DNA from: an uncultured Alphaproteobacteria bacterium
GTDB taxonomy: Bacteria; Pseudomonadota; Alphaproteobacteria; HIMB59; GCA-002718135
Reading direction: 5' to 3'
NCBI GenBank assembly: GCA_902577425.1
Contig: CACGZD010000007.1
Coordinates: 1 to 63,875, forward strand
DNA length: 63,875 bases
Shown here: positions 54,308-63,154 of the stretch, piece by piece
How positions within the stretch are numbered: the stretch's first letter is position 1
Layout: the number at the start of each line of letters is the position of its first letter
The notes under the pieces: generated by a model
Databases searched by the model: none
What the model was told of the DNA's origin: nothing
The model's input: only the letters and a program-made list of their open reading frames with translations
Made by a program: the position numbers and the translations under genes

Positions 54308-55296
54308 TATTTTTCTCCTTCACTCATTTTTCTATCTTTCATAAACTCCAAAATTTCTTCTAAATCAGGCATAGCTGGAGAGCATCCTACTTTTGTAACA
54401 ACTATTGCTGCAGCAGCAGAACCAATTTCAATTGATTTTTCTATATCATAATCTTTTAATAAAGCACCAATTAAAGCGCCCATAAATGCATCTCCAGCAC
54501 CAGTAGGTTTAAGAGGAGTAACAGGAAATATTCCTTTATAAATTTCTTTATTTTCTACAAAAGTAATGGACCCCTTTTCACCTTTTTTATAAATTATTAA
54601 ATCACAAAAAGATGAAAGTTTTTTAGCAAAATTGAAACCTTCTTTATATTTACCAGCAAGAACTCCAAATTCTTCATCATTACCTATTACACCTGAGCAA
54701 TTTTTAATTGCAATATTATATATTTCAGACGCTTTTTCATCTGACTCCCAAGTATAGGGTCTATAATCAATATCCATAAATACTGGAATGTTATTTTTTT
54801 TAGCTATTTCTAAAGAATGTAACACTGCACTTCGTGAAGGTTCAGCTGCTAAAGATGTTCCTGTTATCAAAATACAATCAAAATTTTGAATTTGAGCTGA
54901 CTCAATATCTTGATGATTAAGAAAAAGATCAGCTGCATTGTGTCTATATATTATTGATTGATGGTCTTTTATTGTTGATTCAACAATGGCAAAAGAAATT
55001 CTAGCTTCTTTTTTTTCAAATTTGATTAAATTTTTATTAATTCCATATAAAGCTAATTGATTTAAAACTAATTTACCTAATGCATCATCTGAAACTCTTG
55101 TAAGTAAAGAACAAGAACCTCCAAACTTTACAAGTTCTACTCCCATATTAGCAGAAGAACCACCTAAGTAACTAACAAAATTAGTTGCTTGCTCAGTTTT
55201 AGTGCCTGGAGGATCAGGATATATATCAATACCCGCTCTTCCTATAAGTAAAAAATTATTTTTTTTAATTTTTGAAATTAAAAATTTCAATGACAT
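54307..55296 (-). CDS. iolC: 5-dehydro-2-deoxygluconokinase
   Basis: 329 aa PfkB-type kinase. GRAGIDIYPD near 19-28 and LGGSSANMGVELVKFGG near 44-60 are the N-terminal PfkB and IolC features; the C-terminal catalytic motif PTGAGDAFMGALIGALL near 264-280 has the base Asp. Not fused to the DUF2090 domain found in many IolC proteins. iolD, iolE, iolG and mmsA are not in this window. The GFA gene ends 7 bp upstream. Confidence 0.9.
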   Translation of the reverse strand: MSLKFLISKIKKNNFLLIGRAGIDIYPDPPGTKTEQATNFVSYLGGSSANMGVELVKFGGSCSLLTRVSDDALGKLVLNQLALYGINKNLIKFEKKEARISFAIVESTIKDHQSIIYRHNAADLFLNHQDIESAQIQNFDCILITGTSLAAEPSRSAVLHSLEIAKKNNIPVFMDIDYRPYTWESDEKASEIYNIAIKNCSGVIGNDEEFGVLAGKYKEGFNFAKKLSSFCDLIIYKKGEKGSITFVENKEIYKGIFPVTPLKPTGAGDAFMGALIGALLKDYDIEKSIEIGSAAAAIVVTKVGCSPAMPDLEEILEFMKDRKMSEGEK

Positions 55297-55302
55297 TAAA
55301 AA

Positions 55303-55644
55303 TTACTTATTTTTCATATCAAGAACATCAGCATCATATTGAAATGAATCAATGTCATCAATGCATCCAATATTTACACCTATCCCATTTGGATCAGATT
55401 TTCTTTGATGATGAGTGTATATTCCACAATTTTTACAAAAATAATGTTTGGCAACATTTGTTCCAAATTGATATGTAGATAAGTTTTCTTCTCCTGAAAT
55501 TGATATTATTGCATCTTTAGGAAGAATATTCATTTTGGCATTTTTTCTTTTACAAATAGAACAATTACATTGTTTGACAATTTTTAGGTCTGTTTCAAGA
55601 AGTAATTTGACATTTCCACAATGACATGAAGCACTATATTTCAT
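55303..55644 (-). CDS. GFA/CENP-V family zinc protein
   Basis: 113 aa. Zinc cysteines: SCHCGNVKL near 7-15, CNCSICKRKNAK near 27-38 and FCKNCGIYTHHQ near 69-80. The family includes S-(hydroxymethyl)glutathione synthase-like proteins but most members have no proven activity. It lies 6 bp before iolC and may be the first gene of that operon. Divergent from the 2OG oxygenase. Confidence 0.85.
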   Translation of the reverse strand: MKYSASCHCGNVKLLLETDLKIVKQCNCSICKRKNAKMNILPKDAIISISGEENLSTYQFGTNVAKHYFCKNCGIYTHHQRKSDPNGIGVNIGCIDDIDSFQYDADVLDMKNK

Positions 55645-55688
55645 ATAACTGTTTTAACATGTATCTAAAAATAATATAATAAATAATT

Positions 55689-56309
55689 ATGAAAAAAAAA
55701 ATTGAAGGGATAATTCATAGACCATTTGCACCCGCAATAGGTCAATATAGTTTAGCAGAAAAGTCTACTGAAGTAATTAATAAATATATTGATAACTTAC
55801 GTAAAAATGAAAAGGAAATTCAAATTAATAATTATGGCGATAAATTAGCTGGTGAAATTACTCATGAAATTTCATTATCAAATGAATTTTTATCTAAATT
55901 TTTATTAGATGAATTAGCTGCCAATGTTCACAATTATGTTAAATCATGCATAGGTAAAGAAATTACAAAGTTTAATATAAAGGAATGTTGGGTAGTTTGT
56001 CAGTATCAAAATGACTATAATCCTATTCATTGGCATAGCGGACATGTATCAGGTGTTGCATATTTAAAAGTTCCAAAAAGTTTTGGAGAATCAATAAAAA
56101 AAGAAAATAGAAATGGAAGAATAGCTTTTATTCATGGTTCAAGACAATTTTTATCTAAATCCTCAATAGAGTTTACTCCATCAGTAACAGACTTATATCT
56201 TTTTCCAAGCTACTTAATGCATACAGTATATCCATTTAAATCAAAAGATGAAAGAAGATCTATTGCATTTAATTCTTTCATAGATGAAGAATTTGTAAAT
56301 AAAATTTAG
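55689..56309 (+). CDS. Putative 2OG-Fe(II) oxygenase (PF13759-like)
   Basis: 206 aa. The core is ECWVVCQYQNDYNPIHWHSG (about 101-120) followed by HVSGVAYLKVP, then LYLFPSYLMHTVYPFKSKDERRSIAFN with the distal His and the 2OG-binding Arg. This matches the small putative 2OG oxygenases whose opening reads NxxxxxNPxHxH. Target unknown; small metabolites or ribosomal proteins have been proposed for related enzymes. Single gene ending just before tRNA-Arg. Confidence 0.75.
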   Translation: MKKKIEGIIHRPFAPAIGQYSLAEKSTEVINKYIDNLRKNEKEIQINNYGDKLAGEITHEISLSNEFLSKFLLDELAANVHNYVKSCIGKEITKFNIKECWVVCQYQNDYNPIHWHSGHVSGVAYLKVPKSFGESIKKENRNGRIAFIHGSRQFLSKSSIEFTPSVTDLYLFPSYLMHTVYPFKSKDERRSIAFNSFIDEEFVNKI

Positions 56310-56322
56310 TTAATTTCTAAAT

Positions 56323-56398
56323 TGGCGCGCCCGAAATGATTCGAACATTTGACCTACCGCTTAGAAGGCGGTTGCTCTATCCACTGAGCTACGGGCGC
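56323..56398 (-). tRNA. tRNA-Arg (TCT)
   Basis: On the minus strand: acceptor GCGCCCG/CGGGCGC, D arm AGCTCAGTGGATAGAGC, anticodon stem CCGCC/... with loop CTTCTAA giving TCT, variable TAGGTC, T arm AAATGTTCGAATCATTT, discriminator G, CCA encoded. Confidence 0.97.
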
Positions 56399-56444
56399 AA
56401 TAAAATTATTAATATATTAAATTATTTAAAAGTACAAATATACT

Positions 56445-56750
56445 TTAATGAGTCCAAGGTTCTTTTCTATTAGTGTCAAAATTAGATGCATAAGATTTAA
56501 TTTTAACTTTTCTTTTTTTAGGCTCTTCTACAAAATACTGATATTTATTTTTAATGGCCCAGTTAACTGCTTGCTCTTTTGTATCAAAAAAAATTTTTAT
56601 TTGAGATTGAGTATCTAAGGAGCTATTCCATCCCATTAAAGTATCTTTTCTGGTATTAATATCAGAAATAAATTCTGCTAACCATTTTTTTGTATTTTTA
56701 TTACCTGATTGCATCGCCGTTTTAGCAGGTTTGTATATTTTGATAGTCAT
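56445..56750 (-). CDS. Complex I accessory subunit, NDUFS4/ETC C-terminal family
   Basis: 101 aa. Contains TKKWLAEFISDINTRKDTLMGWNSS near 20-44 and FDTKEQAVNWAIKNKYQYFVEEP near 55-77, which match the NDUFS4 (18 kDa) pattern W...F......DPLMGW...D...Q..L.F.tkE.A...A...G. Alphaproteobacteria share this supernumerary subunit with mitochondria. It binds the matrix-side arm of NADH dehydrogenase. Its start overlaps the acyl-CoA dehydrogenase stop by one base. Confidence 0.87.
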   Translation of the reverse strand: MTIKIYKPAKTAMQSGNKNTKKWLAEFISDINTRKDTLMGWNSSLDTQSQIKIFFDTKEQAVNWAIKNKYQYFVEEPKKRKVKIKSYASNFDTNRKEPWTH

Positions 56751-58537
56751 TATTTAAATCCTACATCGAAAAATTTATCTTTATAGTTTATATAATTAGA
56801 AGCACCAGATAAAATATTTTCTTTTAAAAATTTTGTTTTAGGAATAATTTTTTGAAAATAATATATCCCTGTTTCAATTTTTGATTCAAAAAAATCTGAT
56901 TTATTAATAGAAATTTTATCATACGATATCTCTAAAATCTTTAACCACATAAATCCAACGGCAATATATGAAAAGATTTCTAAATATTCTACTGCTGCAC
57001 CATTTTTTTCTGAAGCCTTATCTTTATCAAAAGATTGGAAAAGATCAGTAATATCTATTAAATCTTTAAAAGATTGTTTAAACTGAGTAATTTCTTTTTG
57101 AATATCTTTATTATTAGATATATTTAATAAATAATCTTCAATTATTTTAAAAAAATTTTTAATGAGTTCACCTTCATTAATTTCCATTTTTCTTCCAATT
57201 AAATCTAAAGCTTGAATTCCATTTGTTCCTTCATATATTGGTGCAATTCTTGCATCTCTAACAAATTGCTCCATTCCATGATCTTTAATGTATCCATGTC
57301 CACCATAAATTTGTAGTGCCAAATTAGATGAAAAACATCCAATATCAGTTGCAAAAGATTTTAAAATTGGAGTCATTAATGCGACGATATTATCACAATC
57401 AGAAATAGTTTTTTTATCAGTTGAAGAGTTTGCTAAATCTAAATGATAACCTGTCCAAAGCATTAAAGCTCTAATTCCTTCATTAAGTGATTTCATTTGT
57501 AATAGATTCTTTCTAATTTCTGGATGAACTATAATTGGATCAGCTATATTTTTACTATCTGGACTTTTTCCTTGAAGTCTCTCTTTAGTATAATACAGGG
57601 CAGATTGATAAGCTGCTTCTGAAATACCTAATCCTTGGCTACCTACAAATATTCTAGCTCCATTCATCATTATAAACATAGCTTTCATACCTTTATTCAA
57701 ATCACCTACAAGCCATCCAGTTGAGTCATTAAAATGCATAACACATGTAGGGCTTGCATTAATACCAAGTTTTTTTTCAATTGAACCACATTCTAAATTA
57801 TTTTTTGATCCAATATTACCATCTTTATCTAGAGAATATTTAGGTACCAAAAATAAACTTATTCCTTTTATTCCTTCTGGTGCGTTGGGAGTTCTTGCTA
57901 AAACTAAATGTATTATATTTTTACTTAAGTCGTGTTCTCCACATGTAATGAATATTTTTGTTCCTGAGATTTTATAAGTTCCATCTTCTTGAGGTACTGC
58001 CATTGTTTTGCATAAACCTAAATCTGTTCCGCATTGTGGCTCAGTTAAATTCATAGTACCTGACCATTCCCCAGAAGTTAATTTTGGTAGATATAAATTC
58101 TTTAAATCTTGAGTTGCACTTTTTTCAATAGCATCAATAGCATTAGAGGTTAAACCAGGATATAGCCCAAATGACATATTAGATGAACTTATCATTTCAT
58201 CAAGTATCATATTCATAAAATAAGGAAGGTTCTGACCTCCATAATCTTCAGATACTTTTATTCCTTGCCATCCATTTTCAGTAAAAATTTTATAAGCTTC
58301 TTTGAAACCTTGGGGTGTATATACATTTCCTTTATCAAATTTACAGCCCTCTTGATCTCCTACTTGATTGAGTGGCAATAATGTTTCTTCACAAATTTTA
58401 GCCGCTTCTTCAATTACCAGCTCTAAATCATTAATTTCAAGATCTTTTTTTGCTATAATAGGATCTTCTTTTGATAGTTTTAAAAAATCATTTATTAAAA
58501 ATTTAATATCGTTGAGAGGTGCTTTATAAATTTGCAT
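56750..58537 (-). CDS. Acyl-CoA dehydrogenase (long, FadE-like two-domain form)
   Basis: 595 aa, longer than the 380-aa form, with the extra C-terminal acyl-CoA dehydrogenase domain. Signatures: GTMNLTEPQCGTDLG near 155-169, ARIAPIYEGTNGIQALDLIGRK near 420-441 with the catalytic Glu, and LQIYGGHGYIKDHGMEQFVRD near 398-418. It oxidises acyl-CoA to enoyl-CoA with FAD. It follows the thiolase gene by 44 bp in the same strand, forming part of a beta-oxidation set; no fadB is present here. Confidence 0.9.
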   Translation of the reverse strand: MQIYKAPLNDIKFLINDFLKLSKEDPIIAKKDLEINDLELVIEEAAKICEETLLPLNQVGDQEGCKFDKGNVYTPQGFKEAYKIFTENGWQGIKVSEDYGGQNLPYFMNMILDEMISSSNMSFGLYPGLTSNAIDAIEKSATQDLKNLYLPKLTSGEWSGTMNLTEPQCGTDLGLCKTMAVPQEDGTYKISGTKIFITCGEHDLSKNIIHLVLARTPNAPEGIKGISLFLVPKYSLDKDGNIGSKNNLECGSIEKKLGINASPTCVMHFNDSTGWLVGDLNKGMKAMFIMMNGARIFVGSQGLGISEAAYQSALYYTKERLQGKSPDSKNIADPIIVHPEIRKNLLQMKSLNEGIRALMLWTGYHLDLANSSTDKKTISDCDNIVALMTPILKSFATDIGCFSSNLALQIYGGHGYIKDHGMEQFVRDARIAPIYEGTNGIQALDLIGRKMEINEGELIKNFFKIIEDYLLNISNNKDIQKEITQFKQSFKDLIDITDLFQSFDKDKASEKNGAAVEYLEIFSYIAVGFMWLKILEISYDKISINKSDFFESKIETGIYYFQKIIPKTKFLKENILSGASNYINYKDKFFDVGFK

Positions 58538-58581
58538 TAATATCTACTATATATATATTTTTTTAAAAAAATTTAGATAAA

Positions 58582-59718
58582 TTAATAAGATTTTAATATA
58601 GTTGCAATTCCTTGACCTAATCCTATACATTGAGTTGCAAGAGCATATTGTTTTTTCTCTCTCTGCATAATTTGAGCAGCTTTTGCAGTTATTCTTGTTC
58701 CTGTAGCACCTAAGGGATGACCTAGAGCTATTGCTCCACCATCAATATTTACTTTTTCAGGATCAATATTCAGATCTTTCATACAAGCCAAAGATTGAGA
58801 GGCAAAAGCTTCATTTAACTCTATAATATCCATATCTTTAATATCTAAATTAGCTCTCTTAAGGGCTTTTTTTGTTGCTCCTATAGGTCCTAAACCCATT
58901 AATTCAGGTGGACATCCATTTACAGCTGTAGATATAATTTTTGCTAAAATTGGTAAATTATTTTTTTTTGCATAGTTTTCATTGCATACTAAAGTAGCAG
59001 CCGCTCCATCTGTTAATGGTGAAGATGTTCCAGCTGTTACAGTACCATTTTCATCAAAAACTAACTTAAGTCCATTTAGTATTTCTTGTGAAGTATTGGG
59101 TCTGATTGCTTCATCCAATTCAATAATTTTATTATCTATATGTATAGAAGTTAATTCATCATTAAAATAGTTTTGATTTTGAGCATTAAATGCTTTTTTG
59201 TGACTACTAATAGAGAAATCTTGTTGAACTTCTCTGCTCAAATTATATTTTTTTGCAACATTTTCTGCCGTATTGCCCATAGATAAGTATACATTAGGAT
59301 TTAATTCATTTAATTTTGAATGCGGCGAATAATTTAAACCGTTTATAGGTACCTTGGACATACTTTCAATACCACAACAAATGAATGCATTACCAGCATT
59401 CATTGCAATTGCTCCAGCAGCTATATGGATTGATTGCATAGAAGATCCACACCATCTATTAACTGTCATACCAGCAACATGCTCTGGCATATTTGTCATA
59501 AATGAAACTATTTTTGCGATGTTAAAACCTTGCTCTCCTTCTGGATAAGCACATCCTGCTATAATATCTTCTATATCATCTCTATTAATATTTGTTGATT
59601 TAACTAAATCATTAATAACTTGAGAAAGAATATCCTCAGGTCTAACATTGGCCAAATTACCTTTTCTAGCTATAGCAAAAGGAGATCTTTTAAAACCTAC
59701 AATAACAGCAGATGGCAT
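58582..59718 (-). CDS. fadA: Acetyl-CoA acyltransferase (thiolase)
   Basis: 378 aa. Active-site Cys90 in VNRWCGSSMQSIH, His334 in LGHPLGATGTRI and Cys364 in CIGLGQGIATIL. It splits 3-oxoacyl-CoA to acetyl-CoA, or condenses two acetyl-CoA units; FadA is chosen over PhaA because of VNRWCGSS and the linked acyl-CoA dehydrogenase, but PhaA is not excluded. Gap of 2 bp to apt upstream. Confidence 0.88.
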   Translation of the reverse strand: MPSAVIVGFKRSPFAIARKGNLANVRPEDILSQVINDLVKSTNINRDDIEDIIAGCAYPEGEQGFNIAKIVSFMTNMPEHVAGMTVNRWCGSSMQSIHIAAGAIAMNAGNAFICCGIESMSKVPINGLNYSPHSKLNELNPNVYLSMGNTAENVAKKYNLSREVQQDFSISSHKKAFNAQNQNYFNDELTSIHIDNKIIELDEAIRPNTSQEILNGLKLVFDENGTVTAGTSSPLTDGAAATLVCNENYAKKNNLPILAKIISTAVNGCPPELMGLGPIGATKKALKRANLDIKDMDIIELNEAFASQSLACMKDLNIDPEKVNIDGGAIALGHPLGATGTRITAKAAQIMQREKKQYALATQCIGLGQGIATILKSY

Positions 59719-59720
59719 CT

Positions 59721-60236
59721 TTAAAACTCCATTAAAGAATGAATATTAATACCTTTATCTATTAATTTTTGATCACCTTTTAATTCAGGTAAATTTATAA
59801 TAAATCCAGCTCCAATAATATTTTTTTTGTTAAACATATTTACTAAATCTATAGCAGCTAAAGCTGTACCACCTGTTGCTAAAAGATCATCAATTATAAG
59901 AAGATTGGTATGACCATCTAAGGCATCTTTGTGAACATGCATCTCTGTTGAACCATATTCTAATGTGTAAGCAACTTTATATGTTTCTCCAGGAAGTTTA
60001 TCTGGTTTACGAAAAGGAATAAAAGCTGAATTTAATTTATAAGCAATAGCACCCGCCATAATAAATCCTCTAGATTCTATACTTAATACAGCATCAATTT
60101 TTTTATTGATCCAAGGAGTTGTCATTTCATCTATTACTTGCTTAAAATGACCAGCATTTTGTAATAATGTAGTGATATCTCTAAATTGAATTCCTTTTAC
60201 AGGATAATCTAGTATTGTTCTTACATATTCCTTCAT
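59721..60236 (-). CDS. apt: Adenine phosphoribosyltransferase
   Basis: 171 aa. PRPP-binding motif NLLIIDDLLATGGTALAAIDL near 110-130; N-terminal YPVKGIQFRDITTLLQN near 13-29 and SIESRGFIMAGAIAYKL near 52-68 are Apt signatures. It salvages adenine to AMP, which would recycle adenine from the nucleosidase encoded 7 kb away. Upstream of fadA. Confidence 0.95.
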   Translation of the reverse strand: MKEYVRTILDYPVKGIQFRDITTLLQNAGHFKQVIDEMTTPWINKKIDAVLSIESRGFIMAGAIAYKLNSAFIPFRKPDKLPGETYKVAYTLEYGSTEMHVHKDALDGHTNLLIIDDLLATGGTALAAIDLVNMFNKKNIIGAGFIINLPELKGDQKLIDKGINIHSLMEF

Positions 60237-60256
60237 AAAATTCTTATATCATCTTT

Positions 60257-60820
60257 TTATATAAATTTCTTCATATCATTAATATCAAAAATAGTAATTG
60301 GTGCAAAATTTTCTGAACAATCATATTTAACAGTGCAAGGGTATTTTAAATATGCATTAGTTATTTCATTATCTATATTCAATAATTTTTCAAATAATTT
60401 AATCAAAAGCTTATTAGGATTAGCATGAGATGCAATAGATCTTATGTATCTTATATTTCTATCAATATTTGATTGATCTAATTTACATAATAAATATGTC
60501 GCTGTTGCCATAGATCGAGATACACCACACCAACAATGTATAACAATAGGAGATTCTTTAGACCAAGTTTCAGAAAATTTTTTTATAGAATTTATATGGT
60601 CTTGATTTGGTAACAATTGAGGTATTTCATTAGTATTTAATCTAAAAATTTGATTTTTAGGACTTATTTCAATTATATCATCAAAACCTAATTTTAGATG
60701 ATTTGAAACTCCAGAGGGCGTTTCAGGTGCATACCCAGGATCTATAACGGAAATTACATGAGAAGGTTTAACCGATTCACATACTGTTTCTAAATCTTTT
60801 AAAGAACAAACAATAATCAT
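60257..60820 (-). CDS. Tyrosine/dual-specificity phosphatase-like protein
   Basis: 187 aa. The CX5R phosphatase loop is HCWCGVSRS at 95-103 with nucleophile Cys96 and Arg102. The N-terminal part (IVCSLKDLETVCESVKPSHVISV) matches predicted bacterial protein tyrosine phosphatases of the alphaproteobacterial COG5350 type. Substrate unknown. A strong terminator for the sugar-binding protein gene ends within 5 bp of its start region, so its own promoter must overlap or read-through is used. Confidence 0.82.
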   Translation of the reverse strand: MIIVCSLKDLETVCESVKPSHVISVIDPGYAPETPSGVSNHLKLGFDDIIEISPKNQIFRLNTNEIPQLLPNQDHINSIKKFSETWSKESPIVIHCWCGVSRSMATATYLLCKLDQSNIDRNIRYIRSIASHANPNKLLIKLFEKLLNIDNEITNAYLKYPCTVKYDCSENFAPITIFDINDMKKFI

Positions 60821-60823
60821 ATT

Positions 60824-60848
60824 AAAAAAGGGTGGTTTTAAACCACCC
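60824..60848 (-). terminator. Terminator of the sugar ABC operon
   Basis: On the minus strand GGGTGGTT pairs with AACCACCC around a 3-nt turn, followed by a run of six T. It lies 24 bp after the binding-protein stop and directly before the phosphatase start codon. Confidence 0.92.
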
Positions 60849-60871
60849 TAGTATTAAATTAAATATAATTT

Positions 60872-62194
60872 TTAGTTTTCTATAGCATCTGCAAGAATAG
60901 CATTAGCTTCATCATTTAATGCATTTAATGTAGACATAATATCATCTCCATTAATAATTGAAGCATAAGCTTTTTCAATTTCACCTCTTACAGAATAATA
61001 AGCTGGAACTGATGGTTCGCCTTTTCCATATTGAATAAGACCCAACGATCTATCATATTGAGGCAGTTCATTTCTTTTTGCCTGAATTAATGGATGATCA
61101 GCAGAAGAAGTTCTAACAAAACCGTAACCACTTTCTGTTGACCAAACAGCTGAATTTTCAGTATTAGAAATATATTTCATCCATTGATATGCAGCAACCA
61201 TTTTGTCAACATTTCCAGTGTTGCCCATTATCAAGCCACCTCCATATAAATTCATTACTGGATTTTTAGTTATATGAGGAACTTTGGAAATTTCCCATTG
61301 TCCATTATAACCTTCTTCAATAGCTTTTTGAAAATAAGTTATGCCAGAAGTTGAACTAAGTGCAAATAAATTTGATCCTAACCCTAAATATTGTTGATCA
61401 GCATATTTATCTCTAGTAACTTGAGCACAACCTTTATTAGCCATTCCTTGAATAAATTCCATAGCTGCAACGGCTTCGCTGCTATTTAAAATATACTGAC
61501 CAGAATCATAATCAAAAACATCTCCTCCATGAGCAAAAACCCACGCAGCAAAATTACTCGCATCTGTATCAATTTCATAACCTAAACTTGCAGTGTCACC
61601 TACTCTCCCACTAAAAGTACTATTAGTAGCAGCACATGCAGCTTCTGCAAATTCAGCTGGAGTTTGTGGTTCAGATAATCCTAATTCATTCAACCAGTCT
61701 TTGTTGTAATAAACAACCTCTAGCGATTTACCTACTTCATGAAGTAATTTTGGATTACCATCAAAATAAGGAGAAAATCCAACTGTCCAATTAGCACCCC
61801 AATCATCAATATCACTTTGAGTAACACCCCACTTTTTACTTTCAGCTAATATAGTTTGATCCATAGCTGCACCTATTTGATACATATCAGCAGCGGCGTT
61901 TCCATAACCTCTAGCAACATCAGCTTGATCTGATGTTCCTGCAGTAGTCATCATTGCAGATTGAACTTTTCCATAATGACCTTTGTAAGTAATATTAACT
62001 TTAATTCCAGTTTCTTTTTCAAATCTTTCAGCACGAGCCATCATAGCGTCTAATCTTTCATCAGAATACTGAACCCAAAATTCAACTGTTTGACCTTTTG
62101 GATTAGCATTTTCAATATCAGATGCTGTAATTGCAAATAAATATGATGAGAAAAAAAGTATTATTATAAAAAAAATTTTATTTAAAATATTCAT
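60872..62194 (-). CDS. Sugar ABC transporter substrate-binding protein
   Basis: 440 aa SBP family 1 protein with signal peptide (IFFIIILFFSSYLFAITA, residues 7-24). Features: VEFWVQYSDERLDAMMARAERFEKETGIKV near 37-66, GLGSNLFALSSTSG near 261-274 and MNLYGGGLIMGN near 312-323, typical of MalE-like proteins. It binds a sugar or polyol in the periplasm. Encoded after both permeases, which is less common; 114 bp separate it from malG. The ATPase is not seen, so it may lie beyond the right edge or be shared. Confidence 0.9.
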   Translation of the reverse strand: MNILNKIFFIIILFFSSYLFAITASDIENANPKGQTVEFWVQYSDERLDAMMARAERFEKETGIKVNITYKGHYGKVQSAMMTTAGTSDQADVARGYGNAAADMYQIGAAMDQTILAESKKWGVTQSDIDDWGANWTVGFSPYFDGNPKLLHEVGKSLEVVYYNKDWLNELGLSEPQTPAEFAEAACAATNSTFSGRVGDTASLGYEIDTDASNFAAWVFAHGGDVFDYDSGQYILNSSEAVAAMEFIQGMANKGCAQVTRDKYADQQYLGLGSNLFALSSTSGITYFQKAIEEGYNGQWEISKVPHITKNPVMNLYGGGLIMGNTGNVDKMVAAYQWMKYISNTENSAVWSTESGYGFVRTSSADHPLIQAKRNELPQYDRSLGLIQYGKGEPSVPAYYSVRGEIEKAYASIINGDDIMSTLNALNDEANAILADAIEN

Positions 62195-62280
62195 ATTGCA
62201 CCCCTAAAATAAATTTCACCAAAATAATAAGATAAACCTTTAGTAAAAAAATACTACATTTTTATTAAATATTTATAACA

Positions 62281-62314
62281 AATAATTGTTAACAATTATT
62301 ATTAACAATTATTG
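62281..62314. repeat. 20-bp palindrome plus tandem 12-bp repeat before the binding-protein gene
   Basis: AATAATTGTTAACAATTATT is a perfect 20-bp palindrome. TTAACAATTATT occurs twice in a row with one base between (62289-62300, 62302-62313). It sits after the MalG-like stop and over 80 bp before the binding-protein start. It may be a LacI-type operator or a stabilising hairpin. Confidence 0.55.
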
Positions 62315-63154
62315 TTTTATTCCAAAATTAGAAATACTTTCCAAAAATAATCTTTGAGTAAAGAAATAAAGTAAAAGAACAGGAAATATAGAAATTAATG
62401 AAGCTGCCATTAATAGATTATAATTAGTTCCTGCCTCTCTAATAAAACTATAAATGGAAACTGTAACAGGAAACCAGTCTTCCTTAGTTAATATAAGTAA
62501 AGGCCAAGCAAATGAATTCCAAGCAAGAATAAAAGCAAATAGAGATATAGTTACTATTATCGGCATACTCATAGGGATGACTACTTTTCGTAAAAATAAG
62601 AAGTGAGAAGCACCATCTATTCTTGCTGCATCCCATAATTCATTAGGAATTTTTTTAAAATATTGTCTTAATAAAAATATTAAGAAAACATTTCCAAAAA
62701 AAGGAATTGTTAATCCTTTTAATGAATTCATCCATGATGGTCCAAAAGGTAGAGGAAATATATCACCTCTTATAATTAATAAATGAGGTAAAAGTGAAAT
62801 AATTTCAGGAATCATAAGTGATATTAAAAGACCATAAAAAATTATATTCCTAAATGGAAAATCAATTTTTGCAAAAGCATATGCGGCAGGTATACTAGTA
62901 CACAAAACTCCTGTTACAATTACAACACTAATAATAATACTGTTAAATGTATATTTTTGAAAATTATTTGAATTCCAAACCTCTAGATAATTTTCAAACA
63001 TTAATTTTTTTGGAAACATATATTGATTAGAGGCTTCACCAGCAGTCATTAATGAAGTGCTAATCATATATAGTAATGGATATACAGAAAGAAGCAAAAT
63101 GATGAAAAGAATACAATAAGGTACTATTAATTCTTTATGAGTAAATTTAATCAT
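62309..63154 (-). CDS. Sugar ABC transporter permease, MalG type
   Basis: 281 aa, six helices. The EAA loop is PNELWDAARIDGASHFLFLRKVVIPMSMP near 174-202. N-terminus YCILFIILLLSVYPLLYMISTSL and LAWNSFAWPLLIL near 226-238 are MalG-type. Inner membrane channel half. Its start overlaps the MalF-type stop by 8 bp. Substrate not readable; the C-terminus ends SISNFGIKQ, overlapping the inverted repeats downstream. Confidence 0.92.
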   Translation of the reverse strand: MIKFTHKELIVPYCILFIILLLSVYPLLYMISTSLMTAGEASNQYMFPKKLMFENYLEVWNSNNFQKYTFNSIIISVVIVTGVLCTSIPAAYAFAKIDFPFRNIIFYGLLISLMIPEIISLLPHLLIIRGDIFPLPFGPSWMNSLKGLTIPFFGNVFLIFLLRQYFKKIPNELWDAARIDGASHFLFLRKVVIPMSMPIIVTISLFAFILAWNSFAWPLLILTKEDWFPVTVSIYSFIREAGTNYNLLMAASLISIFPVLLLYFFTQRLFLESISNFGIKQ

